From assembly GCA_013399875.1 (NCBI GenBank), contig VXAZ01004031.1, positions 182,303-246,302 on the forward strand: a DNA stretch of 64,000 nt, in the 5' to 3' direction. This document shows positions 46,536 through 56,795 of this stretch, one piece after another. Below the pieces are notes generated by a model that had not been told where the DNA came from, did not search any database, and worked only from the letters and a program-made list of their open reading frames with translations. Origin of the DNA: Gymnorhina tibicen (taxonomy: Eukaryota; Chordata; Aves; Passeriformes; Artamidae). The translations under genes were made by a program, and so were the position numbers. Numbering within the stretch: position 1 is the first letter of the stretch; each line of letters starts with the position of its first letter.

Positions 46536-49164
46536 TCGGAGCAGCTGCCGGGGGTGCGCTGGGAGCCGGGATGAATGCTAAGGAAGCGCTGAGGCATCGC
46601 AGGGGGGACGGGATGGGACTTTCTCCTGGGAGGAAGCAAATCAGGGAGCTCTGCGCGTCCCAGATGAGCCTTTTCCTTCCTCCTCCTCCCTGGGTGTCCC
46701 CTCGCACGAGCCCTGCCACACCTGGAGCCGTGTCCCGGCCCCGCCGCAGGACCCACGGCCGGCCCCAGCCACGATTCCTGCCCGCCTCATTAGGGATGCC
46801 CAGCAACACCCCGCGGACAAAGCCACGGCAAACAAAGTGTGGGGAGAAGGGGGAAGGGGGGAGAAGGGGTTTTTTTTTTCCCCCCTTTTTTTTTCGAAAG
46901 AAAGGAGTGCGAAGGAATTCCTCATTCACTGATCTGTAGAATACATTAATATCCCAAGTGTTGGCACAGCCTCCCGTGCTCGGGGGACCAACAATGCGAG
47001 CAATGACTCCGAGTCTGGGATCTTCAAATAAACCACCCCTGCTGTCATGGCCACCAGGAAAGAGAATAACAGCAATATTAGCTGACCTTCATTTTGTTGT
47101 TTCCCCAGACCTGACTGCTAGACCTCTGTTTGCCTGTTACTAGGATTTCTTGGCTGAAAAATGTGAGCATTTCCTAGACGATAAAGAGGCAGTTTATTAG
47201 GTAAATAAACCAGGCCCTAAGCAGCCTCTGCTGCTTGATAATGAGGAGGGAAGGAAAGGCCCAGACCTCCCTGCACCACCTAAAATAACCCCAATCAAGG
47301 CTCTCTAACTACCACCACACGCATATTTTTCAACAGACAGTTAATGAACAAGAGAAGGTCATTCCAGCCGAGCCAACTTGTGCTCAAAACCATTTGCTGA
47401 GAAAACTATAGGCCATAAAAATCCCAGCAGGCACTGTCTGTCTCCTATAAAACTGTCCCTCTGTGGAAGCAGAAAGAAGTTCAAAATAAGTGTATTCTTT
47501 CAGGCTTCTGACAAAAGAAAGCATCGAGGGGAAGATGTTTACAGAGGAGGGGTGGGAAGGAGAGACCGGGGACACCCCGCACCATTCCCTGCTCACCTCA
47601 GCCCCAGGAGCCACAGTGATAAACGTAATTAATTATCAGGCCCACAACGACCCAAGGGTGAGGTGCAAGCCTGCAGCACCTCCCTCAAAAGGCTATTGCA
47701 AATTAGAGGCAAGTTTTCCAGGTTTTCCCAATGGATCTCGCAGATAAATGTAATAACCAGACGGGTTCAGGAAGGATGGCTTGGAAAATGAAGTTTCCAC
47801 TGAAACAGAGCTAGTGGTACTGTTCTCCTTGCCAACAGAGCAATGTTCTGGTGCAGGTTTTTTGAATATTTAGGAGATAAGTATTACACAGGAGCTACTG
47901 CGTGCTACAGTCCCTCTGGGGACACAACCACAGCGCCCCACGGGTCCCAGCCTCCCACCCGCAGCGCCCGGAGCCCACCAGGACGTCACACCCAAGTCAC
48001 ACGGGGATCATCCCGCGGCAGAAACAACCCCCCCCTCCCCAGCCCGCATTTCCAAGGCGGGCAGGCTGCAGGCTGCAGCGCCAACCCCGCCGTGCTGCCG
48101 CAGGCCTGGGGCAGGAGGGCTCCGAACGCCACGAGGCGAACGCTGCGCGGACACCTCCATCCTCACCTCACCTCAACGCATTCTCTGCAGCAGCACCAGA
48201 AATGCCCCCCTGCCCCCAGACCTGACAAACACCCCACACGGGCAGGGCTTTCTTACTGCTCCCGCCACGTGCCTGAGGATGCTTTTCCTCGGTCCGCCGG
48301 CACGACGGCAGGAACCCTCCTGCATTTCTACAAAGCAAGGAACGTTCGAGATCACAGCCCCTGGTGATTTATATCCCCGGATTCTGGTGGGATCAGCGTC
48401 CTCCACGCATCTCACAAAGCCCTGAAGAGACAACATAACCACTTGTCCCTAGCAGACTAATTTCTCCACTGACCACATCCTCCGTGCATTGTTGTGTCCC
48501 TGCAGTGCCCGGGGCTCGGGAAGCAGAATTCCAGATGCCGGACCCTCTCTGTGCCCAGGCACTGTGTGCTCAGCACAGCTCTGGCTCGGGGCGGATTCGG
48601 GGTAACATGACCAAGAGAGGCTGCAGGAGGCTCCACGTTTGGGAACCAAAGATTAAGGCAGAATTTCAGTCTGCAGGAATTACTGCGAACATTTAACCCA
48701 GATGATTTCCCCCCTAATTTAGGTTTTAACGTGGCACGAAATCCCCGAGCCTGAACACCGTTGTATTTCAGCTCCAGATTGGGGAGAGCAATTATTTTGT
48801 CATTGAGCATATTAGGAAAGAAAAGGCAGAAGGAGGCAAGTTTGAGCCTCTTTGGTAATGTACAAATTAACACATTTCATCACCGTTTTCAGAAATATAA
48901 ATTAATGATTTAATTCTGCAACATGTATCCTTGGAAACCAAGCCGTAAGCAGTCGCCCTTGGATATTTCACACACAATTCCATTTTTTTCAATATTGAAA
49001 TACAATTAATTGCTTGGCCTTTTGCAGTGATGGACAGCTTGGGTGAGCAGGGTGCCCAGGGGCTTATTTTACCACCAGATTTGCAGGATCTCACTACGTG
49101 GGTTGACAACAGCTGCTCTAAATCTCCTGATAGGTATGAACAGGCACTGGTGAAGTTCAGTCTG

Positions 49165-49200
49165 TTTGAACAGCTGCATATGCAAATGTAATTAAGAAGA
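49165..49200. promoter_or_regulatory. Candidate homeodomain/POU/E-box cluster
   Basis: Within 24 bp occur CAGCTG (49171-49176), CATATG (49177-49182), the octamer ATGCAAAT (49180-49187) and TAATTA (49189-49194). It closes a 350-bp AT-rich stretch starting near 48,850. This dense, overlapping arrangement is like neural enhancers bound by POU, bHLH and homeodomain factors. Function is inferred. Confidence 0.4.
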
Positions 49201-49439
49201 TGTCTATTGCCTTTCGCTCCCCCTCTCCCCTCAGCCCGGCTCCTGATGGGGAGGGATGGCGTAGCACAGCTCCAGGCTTCAGCCTCTGCCTGATTTACAT
49301 CTCCCAGCCCAGCCCCAGAAATGCCACTCTCAGCATGTCCTTAAAACCAGGGCTGTCTGACCAGCCTGGGCAGGATGCAGGCTCCAGAGCAAACCAAGAC
49401 CAATCAGAACATTAAAAAATTGGTCAAAGGGGTAGAAAA

Positions 49440-50560
49440 CACAGGGAGTGCACCGAGGGGAAACCAGATCACGCAGAGCTAACCAGGTTAGGGGTCAGAG
49501 AATGGATTTTCTAGACAAAGGAAGTGAGATAGATCCTACCCACACGGACTTCAGCAAAGTGATCCAGCACCACGTGGGAAATCCTGAAATGAAAAACTGG
49601 GGATTAGCAGAACTGGAAGGGCAGGAAACCGGTGAAAGGGGGAGCGGCGTTGAAAGAAGGATCAGAATGGATGGAGGTCACCGGCAGAGCTCCTCCAGGA
49701 ACGGTCAGCAGGCTGAGCTTATTAAATATTTTTATTAATGACCTTGGCACAAGAAGTAAGTGTGCTAATGAAATCTGCTGCTGACACAAAGTTGGAAAGC
49801 AGCACCAGCACACAGGAAAGCTGGGACGGAGTGGGGGGGAAAATGGGGAACTGTGAAGATGAATGGAGGAAGGCTGAAATTCCATGGGATGGGAGAGGGA
49901 GCCACGCACTGGGCATAAACAATAGTTTTTGCTGTGAGTTGGAAAGAAAACGAACTTGAGTGGAAAACATTCAAGAGTGAGAAAGGCCCGAGCAAACAGC
50001 TCAAAACCAAAATGACTGAGGCACCATCATGCTGGAATTGCAGTATTTCCAACAGCCAGAGAAGTGCTGGCGCTGCTGGACAAGCCAGGTTAAGGGGTTT
50101 ACAGAAACCCAGAATCGTGAGAAGGCTCCAGGGATGCTGCACTTTGGGTTCCTGTGGTTAAAAATCCAAAAGGTTTAAGTAGGAAGAAGTGTAAAAAGAG
50201 ACTTGTCGGAAAACAGATTAATGTAGGAGATTAAAATGTAAAGACACTTGTTCAGCCCTGCAAAACAAAAGCTGGGAGGGCACACTGAGTGATCTCTTGG
50301 ACACACATATCTGAGGGAAGAAAATAAAAAAGGGGAAAGATCTATTCAGGACAGCAGAACAAGGGCTGCACGTGGGCATCATGAAGTATCCCTGACAGGT
50401 CCAGGCTGGAAATAGGTTTATGACCATTCCAGCCTTGCAATAGGAGTAATGGGGGGGAAAAAACAAGCTTGTTCTCAGAAATTTATCTTGAAGGGATCCT
50501 CTGACCCAGAAGGCTCTTCCTGTCCTTTCCTGCTCAACACACACAGAGCTGACAGCACCA
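49440..50560 (+). mobile_element. Decayed older CR1-type LINE (ORF2 reverse transcriptase remnant)
   Basis: Two blocks of a CR1/L2-like reverse transcriptase can be seen on +. GACTTCAGCAAAGTG, then CACGTGGGAAATCC, corresponds to the DFSKAFDTVPHGK region. TTTTTATTAATGACCTTGG, then GCTGACACAAAGTTGG, corresponds to FINDL and the catalytic FADDTKL motif, here degraded to SAADTKL. The intervening and following sequence is too diverged and deleted to hold a frame. It is older than the short CR1 tails elsewhere in the window. Boundaries are approximate. Confidence 0.6.
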
Positions 50561-50687
50561 GGACATGCTGTGCTTCCCACCTGGAAGGGGAGTCATAGAG
50601 CAAGTCCAAACCACATTTTTTTACAAAAAAAACCTGTTTATGACTGCTTAGGTCCGTTCTCTTTTATCAGCTGATCAGTGAAGACAG

Positions 50688-50800
50688 AGAATCACAGAAT
50701 ATTCTGAGCTGGAAAGAACCCACAAGGATCACCGAGTCCATCTCTTCAGCGAATGGCCCACGCAGGGATCAAATCCACAGCCTTGGCGTTATTAGTTAAT
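50688..50800 (-). mobile_element. TguSINE1-like SINE (tRNA-Ile head, CR1 tail)
   Basis: On the minus strand the element reads AATAACGCCAAGG, then GTGGATTTGATCCC, then GCGTGGGCCATTC. This is the anticodon-side arm, T-arm/B-box and acceptor end of tRNA-Ile. It runs directly into a CR1-type tail with GATGGACTCGGTGATCCTTG and AATATTCTGTGATTCTC. The first half of the tRNA head is missing or rearranged (TTAATTAGC in place of the D-arm), so it is 5'-truncated. It points to a passerine genome and lies within about 130 bp of the MFAP1 pseudogene. Confidence 0.8.
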
Positions 50801-50934
50801 TAGCAGACACCAGAAATGAGCCCGATTTAACCAACAGATTCATCATTCTTCTGCTGAAGTTTCTTTTCACCTCCTCCTGCAGGGGTAACAACTCAGAACA
50901 AACTTTTCAACACGTAACTGCTTACAGAGGAAGA

Positions 50935-51955
50935 AGCTGGAAGTGGTCCTCGAGGGTCGGAGCACCGCAGTCCCCCTCGTGCACCTCCTCCTCCTCCTCA
51001 CCCCTGCAGAAGGCTCCGCGGCGGCCGTGCTGCTGCAGGAGTTTGGATTTGCCCTTTCCTGCCCGCTGCTGGTGACTTTGCCGCTGGCCCGGAGCCCGGC
51101 CCGGCGCTCCTGCTCCGTCAGGTTCCGAGCTCTGCCTCCTCCTTCTCCGCGGGCTCCTCTGACAACGCCTCGGCTCCCGCACCTTCCCGGCCCCGTGCTC
51201 CTCCCCAGCGCTCTCTCCCAGCGCCCCAGTGCCCCCGGTGCTGCCAGCGGGTGCTTGCTCTCCTCCAGCTCCTTCTTTGCTTCCTCTTCTGCAACCTTCC
51301 GTGCGTACTCGTGCCTCTCCTCTGCCATCCTCTTTGCCTCCTGCTCCAGCTCCTTCTGCTTCAGGGCTTCTGCTTCTCTCTCCTGAACCGTGATCTGGCC
51401 CTTCCTGTAGATAAAGACTGGTTTGAGATGTGGCTCCATTTCATCTTCGCTGTCCATGTACTCCTCATGTTTGGACTTTGACTCCGACTCTTCTCCAGAC
51501 CGACCCTCATCTTCCACCTCCATCACTTCCATCTCCTCAGTTTTCCTCTCTGTGCTCGCTGACGCCTCATCCCGCACCGGCGCTCCGTCTCCTCATCATC
51601 GCTCTCTTCTTCTTCCACTTCCCTGGTGTCCTCCTACTCCAGGTGCCGAGCTTCTCTCCCCTCCACCTCTGCATCACTCTCTCCAACCCCTTCAGGTTCC
51701 GGGATGCTGGGGTGTCTCGCCAGCCGCTCCTCCCCGCCCTCGGCGACGCGGTTCTGGGGGCGCCGGAGCCGGGGGTCGCTGGCCAGGTCCTGTTCCTGTT
51801 CCTCGGGCTCGACCTCCTGCTCCTTCGCCTTCTTCATGAACCGGAACTCCTCGTCCTCCTCCTCCTCCAAGGACCCTGTGGGGGCACAGGGGGGCGGCTT
51901 GCCCGACACGTACTGCTCCACCTTCGCCTTCCACACGGACAGCTCGCCCTGGCAC
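50935..51955 (-). pseudogene. MFAP1: MFAP1 processed (retro)pseudogene, frameshifted
   Basis: Minus-strand frames together give long stretches of MFAP1, a nuclear spliceosome-associated protein: YVSGK, then EEQEQD, SDPRLRR, EERLARH and ESDAEVEG; after a break, EEMEVMEVEDEGRSGEESES, then DSEDEMEP, EREAEALKQKELEQEAKRMA and KKELEE; after further breaks, RNLTEQERRA, RGAF and APTLEDHF. The parent gene has several introns, whereas this copy is continuous, so it arose by reverse transcription (probably with CR1 machinery). Lesions include an in-frame TAG (51634-51636), a one-base deletion near 51,560, a deletion/frameshift around 51,200-51,250, and loss of roughly the last 60 codons and of the first 30. 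It is therefore not expected to be functional. It is antisense-oriented to NTN1 and same-sense as STX8, inside an STX8 intron. Confidence 0.93.
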
Positions 51956-52262
51956 GGCCCGCACGGACAGCTCACCCTGCCACAGTGCCTGCACGGACAG
52001 CTCACCCTGCCACAGTGCCCGCACGGACAGCTCGCCCTGNNNNNNNNNNNNNNNNNNNNNNNNNNNNNNNNNNNNNNNNNNNNNNNNNNNNNNNNNNNNN
52101 NNNNNNNNNNNNNNNNNNNNNNNNNNNNNNNNNNNNNNNNNNNNNNNNNNNNNNNTCACCCTGCCACAGTGCCCGCAGCGACAGCTCGCCCTGGCACGGC
52201 CCGCACGGACAGCTCGCCCTGGCACAGTGCCCGCACGGACAGCTCGCCCTGGCACAGCGCCC
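51956..52262 (-). repeat. 30-bp minisatellite at the 5' edge of the MFAP1 pseudogene, with assembly gap
   Basis: Units of 30 bp, CGCACGGACAGCTCACCCTG plus CCACAGTGCC (variants CTCGCCCTG and GGCACGGCC), flank a run of 116 N. On the minus strand each unit reads GELSVRALWQ or similar. The last unit passes in frame into GELSVWKAKVEQY, where MFAP1 has GELSMEKVKVKRY, so the array seems to be an expansion of the pseudogene's own codons. True copy number is unknown because of the gap. Confidence 0.9.
52040..52155. other. Assembly gap (116 N)
   Basis: Unknown bases lie inside the 30-bp minisatellite. The gap is presumably caused by the repeat; the number of Ns need not reflect real length. Confidence 0.99.
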
Positions 52263-55200
52263 GCCAAGGACTGGCTCGAGCGGGCTGGGGACTGGCACGG
52301 AGGAGGTGGGCAGGGGACAGGAACGGAACTGGGCAGACTTTGCAGGGCAGGAAACTGCAGCGGGCCGAGGTCTCGGAGTCCGAGGCACCGGGGGGGCCGC
52401 GGGCACGGGGTCCGGCGGGGGCCGGCCCCGATGTTTCAGCACCGCCCGTGCTGGTTCTGAGCTCCGAGAGGCCAGGCAGCGGGCAGACAGGCACACAGCT
52501 CCTTCCTCCCCGAGCCTGGGCTCCCCAAAAACCCAGCCGGACCTCCAGAGCAGCCCCCTCCCCGGTATTCTCCCGGCATCACCCGCCCGGCCAGGGCCCT
52601 TTCCGCGGAATGTTCCGACACCCAGCCACATCCTCTGTCCCCTGACTGCCCCATTTGTCTCTCAGGCAAAGCCCTCCCCCCTGCATCGTCCTCCTTCCAG
52701 GTAGCAGATGGGACAAAAATTCACTGAAAAAAACAAACCCAGAACAAAAGTGAAGGCAGGAAAAATTATAATTAAAAAAAAAAAAAAGAAAGAAAGAAAC
52801 TCAGGAAAATACACAAGCTGCCAGGCCAAGAAATCTCATCCCATCAAAGGCTGGACAGGTGACTCAGAGCCAGTGCAGTTGTCAGGGCAGCACCGGGGAG
52901 GAATATCAGTGTAACTGCTCCGAGAGTCAGATTGCAGGAAAGGCTGATTTCATGGCAACTGAACCAGCTCCTCCTCTCCACTGAGAAAAAAACAAATGGA
53001 TGGGGACTTGCTCATCTAAACACACAGGATACGTCAGAGGAACAAACCTGAGCAACTGCCATCATAATTTATAAAACAAATTAAATCCATGGCAAAAATA
53101 AGCAAAACTTAGAACAGAGAGATCACAGAACCTGGCAGAAAAAGGCCCCAGCCTGCATGAATCATTATTTTCTAGAGGAAACCTTATATAATCCAAGCCA
53201 CCCTGTTTTAAAACAAACCAAACCTTCCAAAAACTCCCAATTAATGGGTTTAGCAAAGCTCTGGTTTTAATTTGGGTATTTTTGTGATTTGGTAAGATTA
53301 AAAACAACCCACCTGGTACAGATTAATTTGATGCAGTTTACACCCTGCTTTTGGCATCCCCAACCCCTCCCCGGGAAGGAAGGCAAAGGGGAGCTGAGAG
53401 CATCTACCTGGGGCTGAGGGAGGTGATTAGATTGCATTGCCATCTTGTGGAACAGGAGAAAACCAGGGACACGGGAAAATCTGCTCAGGCACCTCTGTGC
53501 AGCGGGGTGCTGTTCCCCAGGACACAGGTCCTGCCCCAAAAAGGGATTTGCTGTGGTTGTTCCTCCTTCTCCTCATTTATCTGAAAGGGCAGAGGGATGC
53601 ACACAGGGAGGACGTGGTCTGCTGCCCTCAGGCTGCTTGCAAGGGGATGGACACAGACTCATCCACCAGAAATAAAAGCTTCCTCTTTTTTTGCTTGTTT
53701 GTTTTTACTGTGACAAAGTGCAAATTTTTAAATGCAGTTCTTAAGAGGCCATTCTGAGGGTTAAAGTTCCTAATAAAAAAGTTATTGAGAAATGGTTAGT
53801 GAGTGCTACTCTGCAGAAAGCCCTAAAGGTGCCCAAACTGGAAGAGAGAGGACAAACCAACCAAGAGCGCCAGTGGGGAGGCTGAAAAGTCAGGGCTGTG
53901 CACGCAGCCACTCCTGGAGCCAAGCTGGTACAGGCAGCCCAGCACTTGATTGATGATTTGTGTGAACACTCTGCTGAAAGCTCAATGCAAATATCTGAAA
54001 TCAGAGAAACTTATACGTCCCACCACCCCTCCCAATGCCCAGCGCTCACTGGGAAGGACTAAAACAATGCCAGGCAGCGTGCAAACATTTGCCTGCAGAT
54101 GACTGATGATTTTCAACAATAATTTCATAAATGCAGCGGGCTGGAGTCTATCCCGTGGTTATTCTTCCGCTGCAGTCCCTGGGAGTTCCCAGTGGCACCA
54201 GCGTGGGGCTGCCCGGGGCCACCAAGGGAGACAGGACAGCGCTCCCTGGGCACGGCGAGGGCTGGCGCTGTCAGCAGCTCTTGGGCCGGCGAGAAAAATG
54301 GCACTCAGAATCAGCTGTGAGTGCAACAGCCCGCCCAGGACAACCTGGGGGTTTGTGCCAGGCCTGAGCACGGGCAGAGGGGCAGAGGCTGCTCCTGTGC
54401 CCGGCAGGTAACGCCGGGGGCACGGCCCAACCCACAGCGGGCACCGGGAACAGCCCCCACAGCTGGAAATGAGGTTTGCATGAGAGGGAGATGTTGAAAT
54501 ATTGATTAAAGTTGGGTTTCATCGACAATACTTTGATTTTATGATTATACTGGCTGCTAACAAAGACCCACCCATTAATGCATTACATTCCTGCTTGTAA
54601 AACAGGGATTATTCCATTATTCCAGCCAGTGTGCTCCGCTTGTATCCACAGCCCCTGGCCCCAGCACAGGCACTCATCAGGAAAATAAAAAGACATCATG
54701 ATTTCAAAGAGGAGGGAAAAACACATTAACAGCCACATGCTGGGACAGAGTGGAGACTGGGTCTGAGTAAGGAAGGGCTGGGCAAGGGGGAAGGCTGAGC
54801 ACTTCACCCTGCTTTAAACCCAAAGTGAGACACCAAACCCAAAGAGTTACTGAAGATTTTATCAATTTAAATGATTAAAAAAAGCATTCTGACATAGTCC
54901 CCTGGCAGGTGCCAGTTTTCCTGCTGCTTGGCCTCATTCCAGGGATAATCATGCGTACAGGGAGGGTATTTCTCATCCCAATACACCAGCTCATTCCAGT
55001 GCCAGGGATAAGGGTGGAAAAGGGATGGGAGGAATGCCATTAAAACCTGTGTCCTCGGCATTATTGTCCTACAGCTCCCGCCTGGGCAGGAGGAAGCAGC
55101 CATCTGAGGCAATGCGGTGTTTACTTATGCCCAAATTGTTATGCAAACACAGGAAGACCTACGGGAGCAGAGGGAACAGGCACCGGAGGCAGCACTTCTC

Positions 55201-55292
55201 ACCAAAGAAAAATGTTTTTCAATGTGCAAAGGGTGAGAGAGGTCACCCCCAAGGAATCCAGCCCAGGATCCTCCCAGCCTTCGCTTCTCCCA

Positions 55293-55319
55293 TCCTCCTC
55301 CTCCTCCTCCTCCTCCTCT
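55293..55319 (+). repeat. CTC trinucleotide microsatellite
   Basis: About nine CTC units in the STX8 intron (GAG on the STX8 sense strand). Confidence 0.9.
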
Positions 55320-56693
55320 GAAATTCCCCAGGCAGCCAGGATGGGCTTCCCGAGTTAAAGAGACAGGCTCATCGTGCAGCAACATGTGTGGGGCTGCACT
55401 TGCATGAGGAACCTAAAAATGGGGAGAAATCCCTCCTGGAAGCCACGGGACTGACTCCCTGCCCGCCCCCCACGTCACGCTGAGCTGCCCTGGACTCGTG
55501 CGGAAATCGAAGCCACAGGAATTAAGGGGAGACTCCAAAGGCACACAGGGGTACTCAGCATCATTCAAGTGCACTTAGTTTTAAATTAAATCCATCTTGC
55601 ATCAACATTCAAGATCTAAAATAAAAGAGTCAGTCATGAACTCTGCAGTCACGCCTTTAATTCCATCTGCAGTTGGTACGAGAGAGCTCGGAGACAAATG
55701 ACTCTGACAAGTCAACTTTAACCTCCAGAAGAAGCCACAGGTTTTCATCAACCTACATCAACCAAGCTTTCACAAAGTTATCACTGATGGAGAACCAAAT
55801 AAATCCCTGGAATTGTCAGTGCTGGAAAGATGCCTCATTGCCAGTCTAAGCTGGGAGCTGCTGCAGCCAGAGGATGATATCTCCCCCCAGCCACAAACAG
55901 GTATGTGACCACAGCAGCCCTTGGCTTTCTCTTTACTAAACTGCACAAACCAAATTTCAACAGCTTCTGACTGCAAGTCAAGTTTCTGTGGAGCATTTTG
56001 AGTCTTCTAGCACGATAAAAAGCAGGGACACAGAACCAGACATGCTGCTTCCAGAACTGAACTGCCACCGCCTCCGCAGGGACTCCATCCCTCAGTCGGT
56101 CACCTCCCCACATAAAGACAACTTCTGCCATCACCCACAGCATCCCCTCCTGGCCTCTGCTACCAGCCCTCAGCTCTTCATCCAAACCTGCCCGTGATTA
56201 CCACCCCTCCCTGGCTCTATGGAGAGGCAGGCCAGTTTAGCTTCAGCAGCTTGCCCATCGCTCCAGGAGTCACCAGGAAGGGTTTCACGCCTGGCAGGCT
56301 CTGAATGCTGCTGGGTTAAGAGCTCATTCCTGCAGGACATCCCCAGGAACGCCCCTGCGGCCTCGCTCCCCGCTGTGCCAGCTTTGTGAGAGCTGGTAGC
56401 AAGTTTGTGTAAAGCTAATTAACATGCACCGCTCTAATTTCAAACCATTTCGTACAATCAGGATATTGTGCAACGCCGGAGTCAAACGGCTCAAGGAAAT
56501 GAACAGCACCAGCACTTCAGCACAGCGCGCCAAACCTGCTGCAGACGTTTGGAGTGCCGGGGTTTGTGCCTCTGAAAGAGGCTGTCCTCGGCGGGGAGCG
56601 CATTGCCCAGCAATTAGCAACAGTTAATAACTGCACGTCGGCAGCGAGGAACTGCCCCGGTGCGGAATGATTTGTGCCGAGGCCGTTTCCTAC

Positions 56694-56795
56694 CGCAGGA
56701 CGTGGATTTCTTGTCCACCATCTTCACGTGCCGGGTCTGGCTGCGCAGGCGGTCGTCCGTGTTCTCCACCAGGTTCGTGAGGTCGTCGATGATCT
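56694..56795 (-). CDS. STX8: Syntaxin-8, exon for the C-terminal half of the SNARE motif
   Basis: This 102-bp exon encodes IIDDLTNLVENTDDRLRSQ followed by TRHVKMVDKKSTSC, with split Glu and Gly codons at its ends. It corresponds to the second half of the Qc-SNARE helix of syntaxin 8 (human IIDDLANLVENTDEKL, then RRVNMVDRKSASC) up to the juxtamembrane Cys. The heptad pattern I-L-L-V-L-V-M is intact; the central glutamine layer lies in the preceding exon, beyond 64,000. On the minus strand the acceptor is CTTTCCCCAG and the donor GTAGGA. Phase is 1-1, so loss of this exon would join flanking exons in frame but break the SNARE helix. Protein role: endosomal membrane fusion with syntaxin 7, VTI1B and VAMP8. 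Confidence 0.96.

Larger units (their letters stand above)
26751..56693 (-). other. STX8: STX8 intron before the last exon, 29.9 kb
   Basis: On the minus strand the intron begins GTAGGA (56688-56693) and ends CCAG (26751-26754). No further STX8 exon is recognisable. It contains CR1 fragments near 27.9, 37.4, 39.5, 42.1, 43.0 and 45.3 kb, a CpG-rich island (38440-38790), a 66-bp triplicate (46335-46535), a decayed LINE (49440-50560), a SINE (50688-50800), the MFAP1 pseudogene and a minisatellite with an assembly gap (51956-52262). AT-rich islands occur near 30.4-30.7, 36.3-36.9, 40.1-40.6, 47.0-47.2 and 48.7-49.2 kb. The other stretches, including 28.1-30.3, 30.8-36.2, 43.2-45.2, 47.3-48.6 and 52.7-56.6 kb, show no gene or repeat I can name. 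Confidence 0.85.

Noticed and set aside
51430..52704. A 424-codon plus-strand open frame crossing the N gap
   Set aside because: It is antisense to the MFAP1 pseudogene and minisatellite and contains unknown bases; the protein homology is on the minus strand.
52708..52914. Lys-rich open frame after the minisatellite
   Set aside because: The Lys run comes from an A-rich stretch near 52,770-52,800, which is probably simple sequence.
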